The notes under the pieces were generated by a model. It saw nothing but the letters and a program-made list of their open reading frames with translations, did no database searches and was not told where the DNA came from. From assembly GCF_003589925.1 (NCBI RefSeq), contig NZ_CP032382.1, forward strand, positions 4,340,001-4,404,000: 64,000 bases of DNA, given 5' to 3'. The translations under genes and the position numbers were made by a program. This document shows, one piece after another, positions 10,055 to 19,747 of the stretch. Source of the DNA: Chryseolinea soli (GTDB taxonomy: Bacteria; Bacteroidota; Bacteroidia; Cytophagales; Cyclobacteriaceae). How positions within the stretch are numbered: position 1 is the stretch's first letter; each line of letters starts with the position of its first letter.

Positions 10055-11284
10055 ATGAAATTGTTTTTCGCGCTCGTGCTGAGCTTCATTTCCCTGGGGC
10101 TGTATGCCCAGGATTTTAAAAAAGGATTTATTGTAACGCTGGAAAATGATACTGTCCCTGGACTGTTAAGCTACCGGGAGGGTTCTAAAGCCCATCGGGT
10201 TTGCAGTTTCAAGGCATCGCCCGAGCAGGAGGTTGTGAAATACGAACCCACGCAACTCGTTGGATATGGCTTTGTGAACGACACCTATTTTTCGTCAAAG
10301 TTCGCGGAAACAAAAGACAGCACGTCGCAGCAGGTCTTTCTGGAGTTGCTGGTCAAGGGTCGGGTGTCGCTCTATAAATATGACTATTTCTTTTTCATGG
10401 AGAAAGAAGGCGATGACCACCTTCACAAAATCATCCGCCGCGACATGGCCTTCGAACGTAATGGCCTCGTGTATAAACAGAAGTCGACAACGTATATCGG
10501 TGTGGTGAAGACATTATTGAACGATTGCCAGGAACTCAAGGGGGAAATGGAAAATATAGGATTCAATGAACAATCGCTTGCCCGCCTGGTGGAAAAATAT
10601 AATCGCTGCATGGGCGCATCGCTGGCGGTGCCCAAAGCGCAAAAACGTTGGTTTAAGGGAGGCATCGGTCTAGTGGCGGGTGTTGTTCAGTCACGGCTGC
10701 ACATGACGTCGGAGTTTGGATGGAACGAATATTTGGCGGGCACGTATCCGGTCTCAACGGCACCGGTGGTAGGAGCTACATTCTCGATGTCGTCACCGCG
10801 TATAAACGAACGGCTCGCGGTGTTGGTGGAGGCGCGATTTTTGAAATCTTCCTACGTCTTGCATAAGGAGACTGTATCGGTCGTGACCACGCAACGCGGC
10901 AACTCCTCGATCGATATTTCTCAGCTTCACATCCCCGTGGGGATTCGTTACACATTTACCAGTCAAAAGGTCGCTCCGTTTTTCGATGTCGGTTTTTCAA
11001 CCGGTTTTTTTCTGAACAAGAAGGCGACAACACAGCGTGAGCTGCAGTATCCAAACACGAGCCCACAGGTATTTCCGGAAGAAGACTTGCCCCTCAAAAG
11101 CCGTCAGTCGGGTCTGTGGGGCGGCATTGGGATGGTTTTTTCTATCCATCCACACTGGAACAGTTTTGTAGAACTCCGCTACGAGAAGGCCGGCGCCATC
11201 GTAGATCCAGATGTCAGAGATAAGGACAGGATAGGATCACACGTGAACAGCTTGCAGTTGACGATTGGTTTGAGAACAAAATAA
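10055..11284 (+). CDS. Exported beta-barrel-type protein, paralogue of the one at 2780
   Basis: The ATG at 10055 starts a clean signal peptide (ending LGLYAQ); the in-frame TTG three codons earlier is less likely. The 409-residue product has an N-terminal domain with 'KKGFIVTLENDTVPG' and 'VFLELLVKGRVSLY...YFFF'. This is the same layout as the protein at 2780-3964. A linker with KYNRCMG follows, aligning with the paralogue's EYNACHG. The last 200 residues look like an outer-membrane beta-barrel (alternating strands, VGFSTGFF, GIRYTF, FVELRYE). Function unknown; Bacteroidota carry many such proteins, often in several copies. Confidence 0.75.
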   Translation: MKLFFALVLSFISLGLYAQDFKKGFIVTLENDTVPGLLSYREGSKAHRVCSFKASPEQEVVKYEPTQLVGYGFVNDTYFSSKFAETKDSTSQQVFLELLVKGRVSLYKYDYFFFMEKEGDDHLHKIIRRDMAFERNGLVYKQKSTTYIGVVKTLLNDCQELKGEMENIGFNEQSLARLVEKYNRCMGASLAVPKAQKRWFKGGIGLVAGVVQSRLHMTSEFGWNEYLAGTYPVSTAPVVGATFSMSSPRINERLAVLVEARFLKSSYVLHKETVSVVTTQRGNSSIDISQLHIPVGIRYTFTSQKVAPFFDVGFSTGFFLNKKATTQRELQYPNTSPQVFPEEDLPLKSRQSGLWGGIGMVFSIHPHWNSFVELRYEKAGAIVDPDVRDKDRIGSHVNSLQLTIGLRTK

Positions 11285-11322
11285 AAGAATCGACACTTCT
11301 TATCGATAGAATCAGGTTGATG

Positions 11323-12744
11323 CTAATCCCGCACAGCCAACGAATCACGTCTTTGCTCAAAAAGCCAATTCCACAAACCGGACGTGTTGTTGACCCGGTC
11401 CCAGATGTCGTGGCCGGCATCCGGAAATTCCGTGTAGCGCGGATGACCACCGGCTTGTTTTATTGCGGCGACCATGTCCCGCGATTGTTGCACGAGCACG
11501 TTCCGGTCTTTCTCGCCGTGAAAAGCCCACACCGATACGTCAACGGCGTTGGCGGCAAGGTTCGGGTCTTCGCCACCACAAACGGGTATGGCAGCCGCAA
11601 AGAGGTCGGGACGGGTGCAGATAAAATGCCACGATCCATAGCCACCTCGTGATACGCCGGTCACATAGCGCCGGTTTTCATCGATCGTTTTAAACTCATC
11701 TTCCAGCGCGTGGAGAGCATCAAAAACCAAAGTGTCCACCGTGGGATAGCGGGGCACGCCACCCCATCCTGATCCGGGCCGGCAGTAGGGGACAAACAAG
11801 AAGGCTGGATATTTTTTTCTGTAGGGATCCGTCAGTAGCACCTGCGCCGGTGGACAACCTTCCACACCGCCGCCATAAGGAAGACAGACGACGAGGGGAT
11901 ATTTCTTTTGCGGATCAACGTCCAAGGGCTTCAACAATTGGTAATGCAATGTGTCACCGCGCTGATCAACAAAGGTGCGCGATTCAAACAGGATGGCCCA
12001 TTCTTTTGCTTTTAGGGCAAGTTGTTTTTCCCATGCCAGTTTCCCCTGCGTTTCATTGGCCAGCACAAATCCAAACACACAGGTGAATATAAAGGCAAAT
12101 GTGCCCGCGATGGCCCATACGCCATCCGATGTTTTTTCCGGTTGCCAGTCGGAATTTTCGGGAGGCAGCGTCCGAAGTTCACTCCGGAAATTCAGGATGT
12201 AGAGTAGCGGGATCAAATCATAAGCAAAGGATATCCACAGGCCAACCTTCTGCAACGTCGCCCTCAACGGAACGTCCTGTGAAGAATTGTACCAAAGAAT
12301 GGTTGCTCCGATCATAACCACGAGGATGAGCATGAGCCATCCGGCGGACAGGAGCCATGGATTTTTGCGGGTAGCCGAAAACACCAGGCTCGCAGCAGAA
12401 ACGATCGATGTCAGAAAGACAAGAAAGAACGCGGGTGCACCATATGACACGAACTGGGCAGGCGACACGATAATAGCATAGTTCACGATCAGATAACCCA
12501 GCGCTGCGATCGCAGCAAGTGTTGCCGTGACGAACGCAACCGTGTAGTGCTTGGCATGATAATACTTTAAAATAAAAAACGAACCGATGGCGGCGTTCAC
12601 ACCGAAGATCAGAAGCCATGGAATGAATGACTCCAGCCGCGTAATTTGATCCCCCAACTGAAACCGAAGAACATCCTGCAAGAGGATCGCAGCGATCAAC
12701 AAGGCGGTAAAAAAGATGCCCCGGTAATAAAAATTTCGTTTCAT
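11323..12744 (-). CDS. Seven-helix membrane protein fused to a serine hydrolase
   Basis: The start is set at the ATG at 12744 (473 residues), because the first membrane helix follows at once; an in-frame upstream extension looks non-coding. The N-terminal half has about seven hydrophobic helices (to about residue 240). The C-terminal part is an alpha/beta hydrolase of the dienelactone-hydrolase/phospholipase-carboxylesterase type. Its triad is visible: nucleophile S365 in GVSRGGYG, D413 in HGEKDRN and H445 in DAGHDIW. An oxyanion region VVCLPYGGG precedes it. It is probably a membrane-tethered esterase or peptidase; substrate unknown. It converges on the gene ending at 11284. Confidence 0.75.
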   Translation of the reverse strand: MKRNFYYRGIFFTALLIAAILLQDVLRFQLGDQITRLESFIPWLLIFGVNAAIGSFFILKYYHAKHYTVAFVTATLAAIAALGYLIVNYAIIVSPAQFVSYGAPAFFLVFLTSIVSAASLVFSATRKNPWLLSAGWLMLILVVMIGATILWYNSSQDVPLRATLQKVGLWISFAYDLIPLLYILNFRSELRTLPPENSDWQPEKTSDGVWAIAGTFAFIFTCVFGFVLANETQGKLAWEKQLALKAKEWAILFESRTFVDQRGDTLHYQLLKPLDVDPQKKYPLVVCLPYGGGVEGCPPAQVLLTDPYRKKYPAFLFVPYCRPGSGWGGVPRYPTVDTLVFDALHALEDEFKTIDENRRYVTGVSRGGYGSWHFICTRPDLFAAAIPVCGGEDPNLAANAVDVSVWAFHGEKDRNVLVQQSRDMVAAIKQAGGHPRYTEFPDAGHDIWDRVNNTSGLWNWLFEQRRDSLAVRD

Positions 12745-12870
12745 GGATAACAGGTGAGCCTGATAAAGATAACGAAAACACTCAAGAAACGAATGCGAAG
12801 GTCCCCCTCGTGAAAACGAGATTCGATGACCCGCAACAAGCATTACGCGAATGCGGGCCAGGATTTTGAG

Positions 12871-13650
12871 CTATTCTTTAAAAAAATGCAGGCGTGCACC
12901 CAGGCAAAGAAATTCGTTGAGGGCGGCGCCCGTGTGCCAGTCGTATTGGTGACGGAAATAAGAATAGAATGTCCATCGATGGCTGATCTCATGATCGAAC
13001 GCCAACTGAACAAAAGGGCTGTCGAGCGCATAAGGATTGAACACATCATAAGACCCCGTGGTGGCCTCCAGGAACCCCTTATCCAGACGATAACGGAGAC
13101 CCACTTTATAAGTTAGATAAGGATCGCCTGCGCCCTTCATGTCAGGCAGCCCATCCGTTGTGTTGTCGCGGTGCGTGGACCAAACCGTACCTAAAGCGCC
13201 CAGCACGGTAAAGGCATGTGAAACAGGATGCTTTCCTTCGGCGATCAACAGGTAGTTGCTTTCGGCATACGAAGGCGTGGGATAGTCGCTGATCTTGTCC
13301 GACATGCGCGCCACAAACCGTACGATCTTGAAAAACGATTTGGTTTGCAGTTCCACCTTGTATCCATCGTAGGCCATAAATTTCCCGGAGCGCTCACCAT
13401 GCCGCAAGCCCAACTCCAGCCTCAACCAAGGATTGAGTTTAAAGTTCGAGACTAGGCTTTGATCCAAGCGGAACTGGCCATCCGCGCTTCGGATCATGCG
13501 TGTATAGAACAGGAGGTTCAACTTTTCTTCCGGGGCATGAACAGATTCCAGTGTTGCTGCGGGTTTGTCCTGCGCCCAGGTTGGGAAGATGGGCAGCGCC
13601 AGGGCGATTGCGCCCCACATCCTGATCCATGATCTTATTTTCAACGACAT
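12871..13650 (-). CDS. Predicted outer-membrane protein of unknown function
   Basis: The start is placed at the ATG at 13650, which leads into a signal peptide (ending PTWAQ); the frame extends to 13713 without support. The mature protein of about 235 residues is rich in alternating strand segments (LNLLFYTRMI, LRLELGLRHG, WTFYSYFRHQY) and ends in RLHFFKE, as in small outer-membrane barrels. No family name can be given. It lies 126 bases upstream of the membrane-hydrolase gene on the same strand, so co-transcription is possible. Confidence 0.65.
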   Translation of the reverse strand: MSLKIRSWIRMWGAIALALPIFPTWAQDKPAATLESVHAPEEKLNLLFYTRMIRSADGQFRLDQSLVSNFKLNPWLRLELGLRHGERSGKFMAYDGYKVELQTKSFFKIVRFVARMSDKISDYPTPSYAESNYLLIAEGKHPVSHAFTVLGALGTVWSTHRDNTTDGLPDMKGAGDPYLTYKVGLRYRLDKGFLEATTGSYDVFNPYALDSPFVQLAFDHEISHRWTFYSYFRHQYDWHTGAALNEFLCLGARLHFFKE

Positions 13651-14168
13651 AACAAAGCCTTCTCGATTAAATACGCCGGCATTTTCAGGCATTCGAAGGA
13701 GGCCAAAAAGCACAACACCTGCACCTGATTTTCCGTGGATGGTGTTTTTTTGGAGAGTGGGCGGGTTAGCCTATGGCGGTTACCGTTTTTGGCTATCAAA
13801 AAAGGCCGATGTTACCATTATGCTGCACTACAACAAAAGCCTGTTGGATTACGACGATGATCTCAGCACCGGGCAACGCAACAACGTGATCCTGCTACCG
13901 GCAACATGGGGCATTTTCCGTTAACGTGTGCAGGCACTCCGGTCAGTGGTGGTATTGCCCAGACGGTTTGGTTTTGGTTGGACGTTTGATTGCGCCAACC
14001 GGGAAATAACCTGGAACACACTTCGCCGGGATGCCCGATTCCGAACCCCCGGATTTCAAAAGCGGATACAACGTATGCGGCATGGGCGCAAAATGACGTA
14101 AAAAAGAGCCTTTCGAGCCTGATGAAAGATGGAATGAATTTGGCAACGCCAAACAAAACTTTTAGCGT
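13651..14168. other. Gene-free interval
   Basis: 518 bases between divergent genes. The open frames in it are short, overlap on both strands, and show no signal peptide or family motif. I see no RNA gene or repeat. The promoter of the downstream permease gene should lie near its 3' end. Confidence 0.5.
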
Positions 14169-16631
14169 ATGATCCGGAATTATCTGGTCGTGGCCTGGCG
14201 CAACCTTGTGAGGAACCGGGTGTTTTCGACCATCAACATCGCAGGACTCGCCATCGGGCTGTCCATTTGCGGTCTGATCTATCAATACATTCAGTTCGAG
14301 CGGAGCTACGACCGGTTCAATGTCAACGCCGATCGACTGTATCGCGTCACCCTGGGCAACATCGACCCCGACCATTCCCAACACACTTCGGCCACCAACC
14401 ATCCCGCGGTGGCCCCCGCCATGAAGGCTGATTTTCCCGAGGTAGAGGCGTTTTCGCGGTTGGCGCGCACCAACTTCTTTGTCAGCTCGGTCACGCTCTC
14501 CACGCAGGATAAAAAAGGAAATGCCGTCGCGTTCAATGAAGAAAAAATGTTTCTCGCCGACGGCCCGTTCCTCACCATGTTTTCCTACCCCTTGCTACAG
14601 GGCAATCCGGCTACCGCATTGAAGGAGCCGAATTCCATCGTCATCTCCGAGGCCATCAGCAAAAAATTCTTTGGCGATGAGCCGGCACTGGGAAAACAAT
14701 TGAGCCTGAACCGCGAAGTTAACCTCACGGTCACCGGCGTGTTAAAAGATGTTCCCCAAAACTCGCACCTGTCGTTCAACGTGCTCGTCTCCTTCTCCTC
14801 CCTCAGCGAGAAGTGGGGATATGACCAATGGCGCTGGCCGGAGTTCTACAACTATATCTTACTCAAACCGGGAACAAACGCAGCTGCCTTACAAAGCAAA
14901 CTTCCAGCGTTTATCGACAAATACCTGGGCGATGTGAAGCGCGAATACAAATGGGATATCCACATGTTCCTGCAACCGGTGCCCTCCATTCACCTCACCT
15001 CCAACCTGGCCCTGGAACAAGACACCAACGGCAGCGAACGCGTGGTCTACTTCCTCGGCTTGCTGGGCATCTTTATCCTGGTCGTGGCCTGGATCAACTA
15101 CATCAACCTGTCTACGGCCAAGTCGTTGGAGCGCAGCAAGGAAGTGGGACTCCGCAAGGTGGTAGGCGCCAGCAAGCGTCAACTGGTGATCCAATTCTTT
15201 TTCGATGCTTTCCTCGTGAATTTTATGGCGATGGTGGTCTCCGCCGGTGTGCTGGTGGTGGCGATGCCGTTCTTCGAGCGGATGGTCGAAAAGAACATCA
15301 GCGGTGTGTTGTATGAACACGGCTTGTGGGCCAACCCCGGCATTTTAATTCTGGCAGTTGTCATTCTTTTTACCGGTACGCTTTTGGTGGGTGCCTATCC
15401 CGCCCTGCTCTTGTCGTCGTTCAATCCGGCGCAGGTGTTGAAAGGAAAATTCTATAAGTCGGCGTCGGGTCAGTGGCTGCGGCAAGGGCTTGTCTCCTTT
15501 CAATATATGTTGTCGATTTTCCTGATCGCCGGCACGATCGCCATGTACCGTCAATTGTCGTTCATGCAGAAACAAGATCTGGGCTATGCGAAAGACCAGG
15601 TGTTGGTGCTGAAGACGCCGGCCGTGTTCGACTCCACGATCATGACCCACGTCTCCTGGTTCAAAGATGCCGTGGGTCGATTGGCGTCCGTAAAAAATGC
15701 CACCGTCTCCAATGGTGTTCCGGGCAAAGTGCTGCTGGCCCGCAACGGCGCTCGCCGGATCAACCAGGCTCCCGACGCAGATTTTGCCTGCTACCAAAAA
15801 TCGATCGATGAAAATTTTCTTTCCACGTTCGGCATCACCCTGCTGGCCGGCCACGACCTGACAAAGAAAGACGTGTTTGTCTATGACCAGGAAGCGCCGA
15901 TCCTCATCAATGAGATCATGAGTCAGAAGCTGGGCTTTGCCAAACCGGAAGATGCCCTGCACGAAAAGATAACGTTTGGCATGGGACCAAGAGCGCAACA
16001 CGGCGAGATTGTAGGCGTCGTCAAAAACTATCACCAGGTCTCGCTGCACGAGAACTATACGCCGATGATGTTTATCAATCCCGAATTCTTTTCCTTTAAT
16101 TACATCTCCATTCACCTGGGCAACGGCAACATGACGGCATCGATCGACGCTGTCAAAAAAATCTACGACGAGGCTTTCCCCAATAATGCCTTTGAATACT
16201 TTTTCCTCGACGAATACTTCAACCGTCAATACAACGCCGACATCCGGCTGGGCAGCGTCTTTGGCGTCTTCACCGTCCTGGCCATCATCATTGCCTGTAT
16301 GGGCTTGCTGGGACTTTCCATTTTCGCCGTGGTCCACCGCACAAAAGAAGTAGGCATCCGCAAAGTGCTGGGCGCGTCTGTAACGACCATCCTGGCCTTG
16401 TTCTCCCGCGACTTCATAAAGCTCCTGTTGGTGGCCTATTTCATCGCCACGCCCCTCGTGTATTTTGCCGTGAACCGCTGGCTGTCAAGCTTTGCCTTTC
16501 ATATTTCCCCGGGTTGGGATATCTATGTCGTGCCACTGATCATTTTATTGATCATCTCTATTTCAACCGTGGGTTTTATTTGTTTCCGGGCCGCCACCGC
16601 CAACCCGACAAATTCGTTGCGGCAGGAATAA
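14169..16631 (+). CDS. MacB/FtsX-type ABC transporter permease
   Basis: An 820-residue permease of the duplicated MacB_PCD-FtsX type common in Bacteroidota. A short cytoplasmic N-terminus (NYLVVAWRNLVRNRVFS) leads into TM1, then a large periplasmic domain and an FtsX core near residues 290-440 (RSKEVGLRKVVGAS motif). A second TM/periplasmic/FtsX half ends with RTKEVGIRKVLGAS near residue 725 and two more helices. Such proteins work with a separate ATPase in lipoprotein export, peptide export or mechanotransmission. No ATPase gene is adjacent, so the partner must be encoded elsewhere. Confidence 0.88.
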   Translation: MIRNYLVVAWRNLVRNRVFSTINIAGLAIGLSICGLIYQYIQFERSYDRFNVNADRLYRVTLGNIDPDHSQHTSATNHPAVAPAMKADFPEVEAFSRLARTNFFVSSVTLSTQDKKGNAVAFNEEKMFLADGPFLTMFSYPLLQGNPATALKEPNSIVISEAISKKFFGDEPALGKQLSLNREVNLTVTGVLKDVPQNSHLSFNVLVSFSSLSEKWGYDQWRWPEFYNYILLKPGTNAAALQSKLPAFIDKYLGDVKREYKWDIHMFLQPVPSIHLTSNLALEQDTNGSERVVYFLGLLGIFILVVAWINYINLSTAKSLERSKEVGLRKVVGASKRQLVIQFFFDAFLVNFMAMVVSAGVLVVAMPFFERMVEKNISGVLYEHGLWANPGILILAVVILFTGTLLVGAYPALLLSSFNPAQVLKGKFYKSASGQWLRQGLVSFQYMLSIFLIAGTIAMYRQLSFMQKQDLGYAKDQVLVLKTPAVFDSTIMTHVSWFKDAVGRLASVKNATVSNGVPGKVLLARNGARRINQAPDADFACYQKSIDENFLSTFGITLLAGHDLTKKDVFVYDQEAPILINEIMSQKLGFAKPEDALHEKITFGMGPRAQHGEIVGVVKNYHQVSLHENYTPMMFINPEFFSFNYISIHLGNGNMTASIDAVKKIYDEAFPNNAFEYFFLDEYFNRQYNADIRLGSVFGVFTVLAIIIACMGLLGLSIFAVVHRTKEVGIRKVLGASVTTILALFSRDFIKLLLVAYFIATPLVYFAVNRWLSSFAFHISPGWDIYVVPLIILLIISISTVGFICFRAATANPTNSLRQE

Positions 16632-17072
16632 GGAAGCACAGCAGATCTTTCGACAACGTGCGTCGTTCCGCAAGCACAAACGTGCATCTGGCTTCACACG
16701 TGTTCAAGGAACCCCGTGGATAGCACAATGAAATCTGTGTGGTGATGCATTAATTGGGAGGAACACAGTCGGTGTGCAACGGGTCTTGCTATCGCTGATG
16801 CAAGCTGTCAAATTCAGTGCCGGAATTCAGGATGCCCCTGAGCTTGTATTTGATCTTGCGTCGCACAGGTTCAAAGGAATTTCGTAGATAACAGATCGGG
16901 TTCCGGTGTGTGATGCATTTCTAATAGAGCGCGGCATCATCGGTATTTGCCGGTTTCGTTTTATTTCTTGTGCAGTGCTTCCAAATTCATTGCTCTCGAA
17001 ATTCGGGCTGTCTTGAACCACTGGCGTGCGTCTTTAATCCGTTTGTGCCGGCGACATGACGTGGTCCTTCCA
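16632..17072. repeat. Non-coding interval with an imperfect ~170-bp tandem duplication
   Basis: No gene is visible in these 441 bases. Two diverged copies of one segment lie in tandem. TTCAA..GGA at 16703 and 16870, TGATGCATT at 16743 and 16911, and CAAATTCA at 16809 and 16982 keep the same order, at offsets of 167, 168 and 173 bases. Copy 1 spans roughly 16695-16845 and copy 2 roughly 16862-17015. The function is unknown; it may be a decayed RNA or regulatory duplication. Confidence 0.55.
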
Positions 17073-17903
17073 TCACTTCAGTAAACCGGCTGGTATTTTA
17101 TGAATGGCCTGAATCTCGACGTTCCGATAATAAACCTCGGCACCTTCGCTTTGCAATTGGATCTTCCCTTCCTGCAACGGCGTCGACTTGCCGTCGTCGA
17201 GCTGACTGGACTGTTGCAACACCATGACCACTTTTCCATTCATTATGTGCACAGCGGTGCTCCCGTAGCAATAGAGCTCCACAACATTCCATTCTCCGGA
17301 CGGTTTTTCTGCATCGGGATTTTTTATACAGTGTCTTCCTTGAGGGGATTTCTCATTGAACAACAGCAGCTTTCCCTTGGGATTGTAAACGTAGTCAGCA
17401 GAATCTTTCATCGCGGCTACTTCAAATGAGCCACCGGCGACACCCCAATAGTCGCCACAGTCGCCTTCCTGAAGTTGAAATTCCTGTGAGCGCATCCAAA
17501 AACCGAAGTCCGCCCCATGAGCGCCAACGGCGTGATATAACAAGCCGCTGTCGCGCTTGCTGTTTTTCTTGGGATGCGATTTTGTTTCGCCCCATTTGAA
17601 CTCTAACCTCAGGTGATAGTTCTTGAATGCCTGTTGTGTAGAAATGCCTCCGAAACGTTGGCCGGATACTCTCAGTGCCGCATGCCCATCGATGGTCACG
17701 ATGGAAAAGACCTTTAAGGGATCGGCGTTCAACCCAAGCGGCGTGTGATCCCAGGTATTTTGAACCGTGTCGTAAGAGGGACCTAAATAGGTGTCCCAGC
17801 CGGTCAGATCTTTTTCATTCAATAATTTTGTCCAGGAAGCCTTTTGGGAAAAGCCTTTTGTTGAAGCCAGGACTATAAACAAAAGTAAGATCGATAAGCG
17901 CAT
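17073..17903 (-). CDS. DUF1080 (3-keto-disaccharide hydrolase family) protein
   Basis: A 276-residue exported protein (signal peptide to about residue 19, ending KGFSQ) with the DUF1080 jelly-roll. Visible landmarks are LLNEKDLTGWDTYLG near the N-terminus, FKNYHLRLEFKWGE, then the RDSGLLYHAVG segment, FQLQEGDCGDYWG, and the closing GKIQLQSEGAEVYYRNVEI. Some members of this family hydrolyse 3-keto-glycosides; others have unknown substrates. It starts 52 bases after the L,D-transpeptidase gene stops on the same strand and could be co-transcribed, with no obvious functional link. Confidence 0.85.
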   Translation of the reverse strand: MRLSILLLFIVLASTKGFSQKASWTKLLNEKDLTGWDTYLGPSYDTVQNTWDHTPLGLNADPLKVFSIVTIDGHAALRVSGQRFGGISTQQAFKNYHLRLEFKWGETKSHPKKNSKRDSGLLYHAVGAHGADFGFWMRSQEFQLQEGDCGDYWGVAGGSFEVAAMKDSADYVYNPKGKLLLFNEKSPQGRHCIKNPDAEKPSGEWNVVELYCYGSTAVHIMNGKVVMVLQQSSQLDDGKSTPLQEGKIQLQSEGAEVYYRNVEIQAIHKIPAGLLK

Positions 17904-17955
17904 GATGATTTTTGATAATGATTATTCACCGATGATGATAAGGTACGAATAATTC

Positions 17956-19566
17956 CTATTGAAACATCATCTGCCCCAGCCGCGTGTCCATGTTATAGAC
18001 GTCGTTGCGCAGATTTAATTTGCCATCGCGGCCGACAAATGCCGTGAGGTAGGCGATCAGAACGGGGACCGTTTTTTTGAGCGTCACATATTTTTCCTGA
18101 CCCGAATTCATGGACGCGTCGATTTTCGCAGACGTCCATTCGGGATCGTTTCGTAAAAGATATTGGGCCAATTTTTTTGGTTCCGCCAACCGGACGCAGC
18201 CATGGCTAAAGGCCCGGTTGTCTTTGCTGAACAGGCTTTTGGACGGTGTGTCGTGAAAATAGATGCTGTAGCTGTTGGGAAAGAGAAACTTGACCAGGCC
18301 GAGCGAATTTCGCGGACCCGGCTTTTGCCGTACCATATTGCCGACCCGTTCCATGTTATGTTTCTCCAGGTAATCCGGATCACTTTGAATGCCCGGCATG
18401 ATCTCGTTTTGTAGGATGCTCGTGGGCACGTTCCAATAGGGACTGAACACAATGTACTTCAGATCGCCGGTAAAGATCACGGTTTGATGAAGGACTTGAC
18501 CCGCCACGATGTTCATATCCCAAACCAGCGAATCGGACTGATACACATAAAGCTTAAAGGAAGGAATATTGACCACCATATAATCTCCATCCATGCGCTC
18601 AGGCACCCAACGGCATCGCTCCATATTGACGACGATCTTTTCGACGATATCTCCCACGGGTATATTCATTTCACGGATCATGCCCGTTCCCACAATGCCA
18701 TCGTCGTTGGCGCCACGACTTTCCTGGAAACTCTTGACGGCGGCCTCAAGATCTTCGGTGAAAAGCAAGGATGTCGTGTCCCCTCCGTATTCTCCGGAGA
18801 CAAATAACCGCTTGCGAATCTGACGAACGGCTATCGACGAATCGCCCTTGTGATAGGATTTCTTTTCCGGTGAAATGGGTTTCCAGCCACCGGCCGATTC
18901 GATGTCCCGGTATTTTTTTAGATATGATTTCAACAAGGCGTATTGACGGTAAACGGGTTCACGCGCCACAAAGGGATGCCCTGACGAATGGAGGAGAAGC
19001 GAGTCCATCAGCGTTTTGAGATCGAGTTTTTTGCGGGGCAGATACCACTCCAGTTTGCGCGTCTCATCCTCGCCAATGCCTTGCCAGACGTGACGGGCAA
19101 AACTAAAGTATTGCGAGGTGAGCATCAATTCCGCCTCGGCGTTCATCGGCTCGCGTTGCAGCAGCGTGTCCCGGTCGTCCATCAGCGCCTGGAACATGCG
19201 GATGTAGGGCAGGCTCTTGGTGAGGCCATCGTCGTTGAGATTTTGAATCCGGTTGAATAAACCCGTGGCCTGTTCGATCAGTCCGCGGCGGTCATACCAG
19301 GCATAGGAATAGCCACGGGCGCGATAGAATTTCTCAAGATCCCCGGCGTAGGAAGCAAAGTCGGGGTACTTTTTGACAAACGAAAGCAAGGCACTGCTGT
19401 CAAAATGAAAGGATGTTTGGTCGCTGAAATTGCCGGCCACGAGTTCGGCGTCTTGCATTTTCTGCTGTCGTAAGGAATCGGCGCCGGCTTGGTCCGTGAG
19501 ATGGGAGGTTTCTTTGCAGCCGCCAAAACAGACCGCAAGGAAGACCAACAGGGGGAGCTTTTTCAT
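17956..19566 (-). CDS. L,D-transpeptidase lipoprotein (YcbB/LdtD-like)
   Basis: A 536-residue protein with a lipoprotein signal (Cys17 in FGGCK). Domains in order: a YcbB-type scaffold domain, a peptidoglycan-binding-like segment near residues 250-300 (VRQIRKRLFVSGEYGG, DGIVGTGMIREMN), and the YkuD catalytic domain with SHGCVRLAEPKKL, catalytic Cys457. It forms 3-3 crosslinks or attaches proteins to peptidoglycan in the periplasm. Its length and order match E. coli YcbB-type enzymes. The catalytic motif is intact. Confidence 0.88.
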   Translation of the reverse strand: MKKLPLLVFLAVCFGGCKETSHLTDQAGADSLRQQKMQDAELVAGNFSDQTSFHFDSSALLSFVKKYPDFASYAGDLEKFYRARGYSYAWYDRRGLIEQATGLFNRIQNLNDDGLTKSLPYIRMFQALMDDRDTLLQREPMNAEAELMLTSQYFSFARHVWQGIGEDETRKLEWYLPRKKLDLKTLMDSLLLHSSGHPFVAREPVYRQYALLKSYLKKYRDIESAGGWKPISPEKKSYHKGDSSIAVRQIRKRLFVSGEYGGDTTSLLFTEDLEAAVKSFQESRGANDDGIVGTGMIREMNIPVGDIVEKIVVNMERCRWVPERMDGDYMVVNIPSFKLYVYQSDSLVWDMNIVAGQVLHQTVIFTGDLKYIVFSPYWNVPTSILQNEIMPGIQSDPDYLEKHNMERVGNMVRQKPGPRNSLGLVKFLFPNSYSIYFHDTPSKSLFSKDNRAFSHGCVRLAEPKKLAQYLLRNDPEWTSAKIDASMNSGQEKYVTLKKTVPVLIAYLTAFVGRDGKLNLRNDVYNMDTRLGQMMFQ

Positions 19567-19747
19567 GCAGAAAAATTACGTAGAAATAGCGATGAAACAG
19601 CGAAATAAAGCCAAAGAACGTTTAGAAGCCATCCCTTCGGGCCAAGCCGTTGTGCTTTGTCTTACAGCTTACAGAAGATTCGGAGACCCAGGCATTCCTT
19701 TTTTTTAGAGCGTGCGAATTTTAATTTTTGAAACCTGTTATCTATAT

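Noticed and set aside
13863..14402. A 179-residue minus-strand frame before and into the permease gene
   Set aside because: It overlaps the well-supported permease start region and shows no motif.
15345..16337. A 330-residue minus-strand frame inside the permease gene
   Set aside because: Shadow of the FtsX-type permease; no family motif, and the His/Asp/Val-rich composition is typical of antisense frames.
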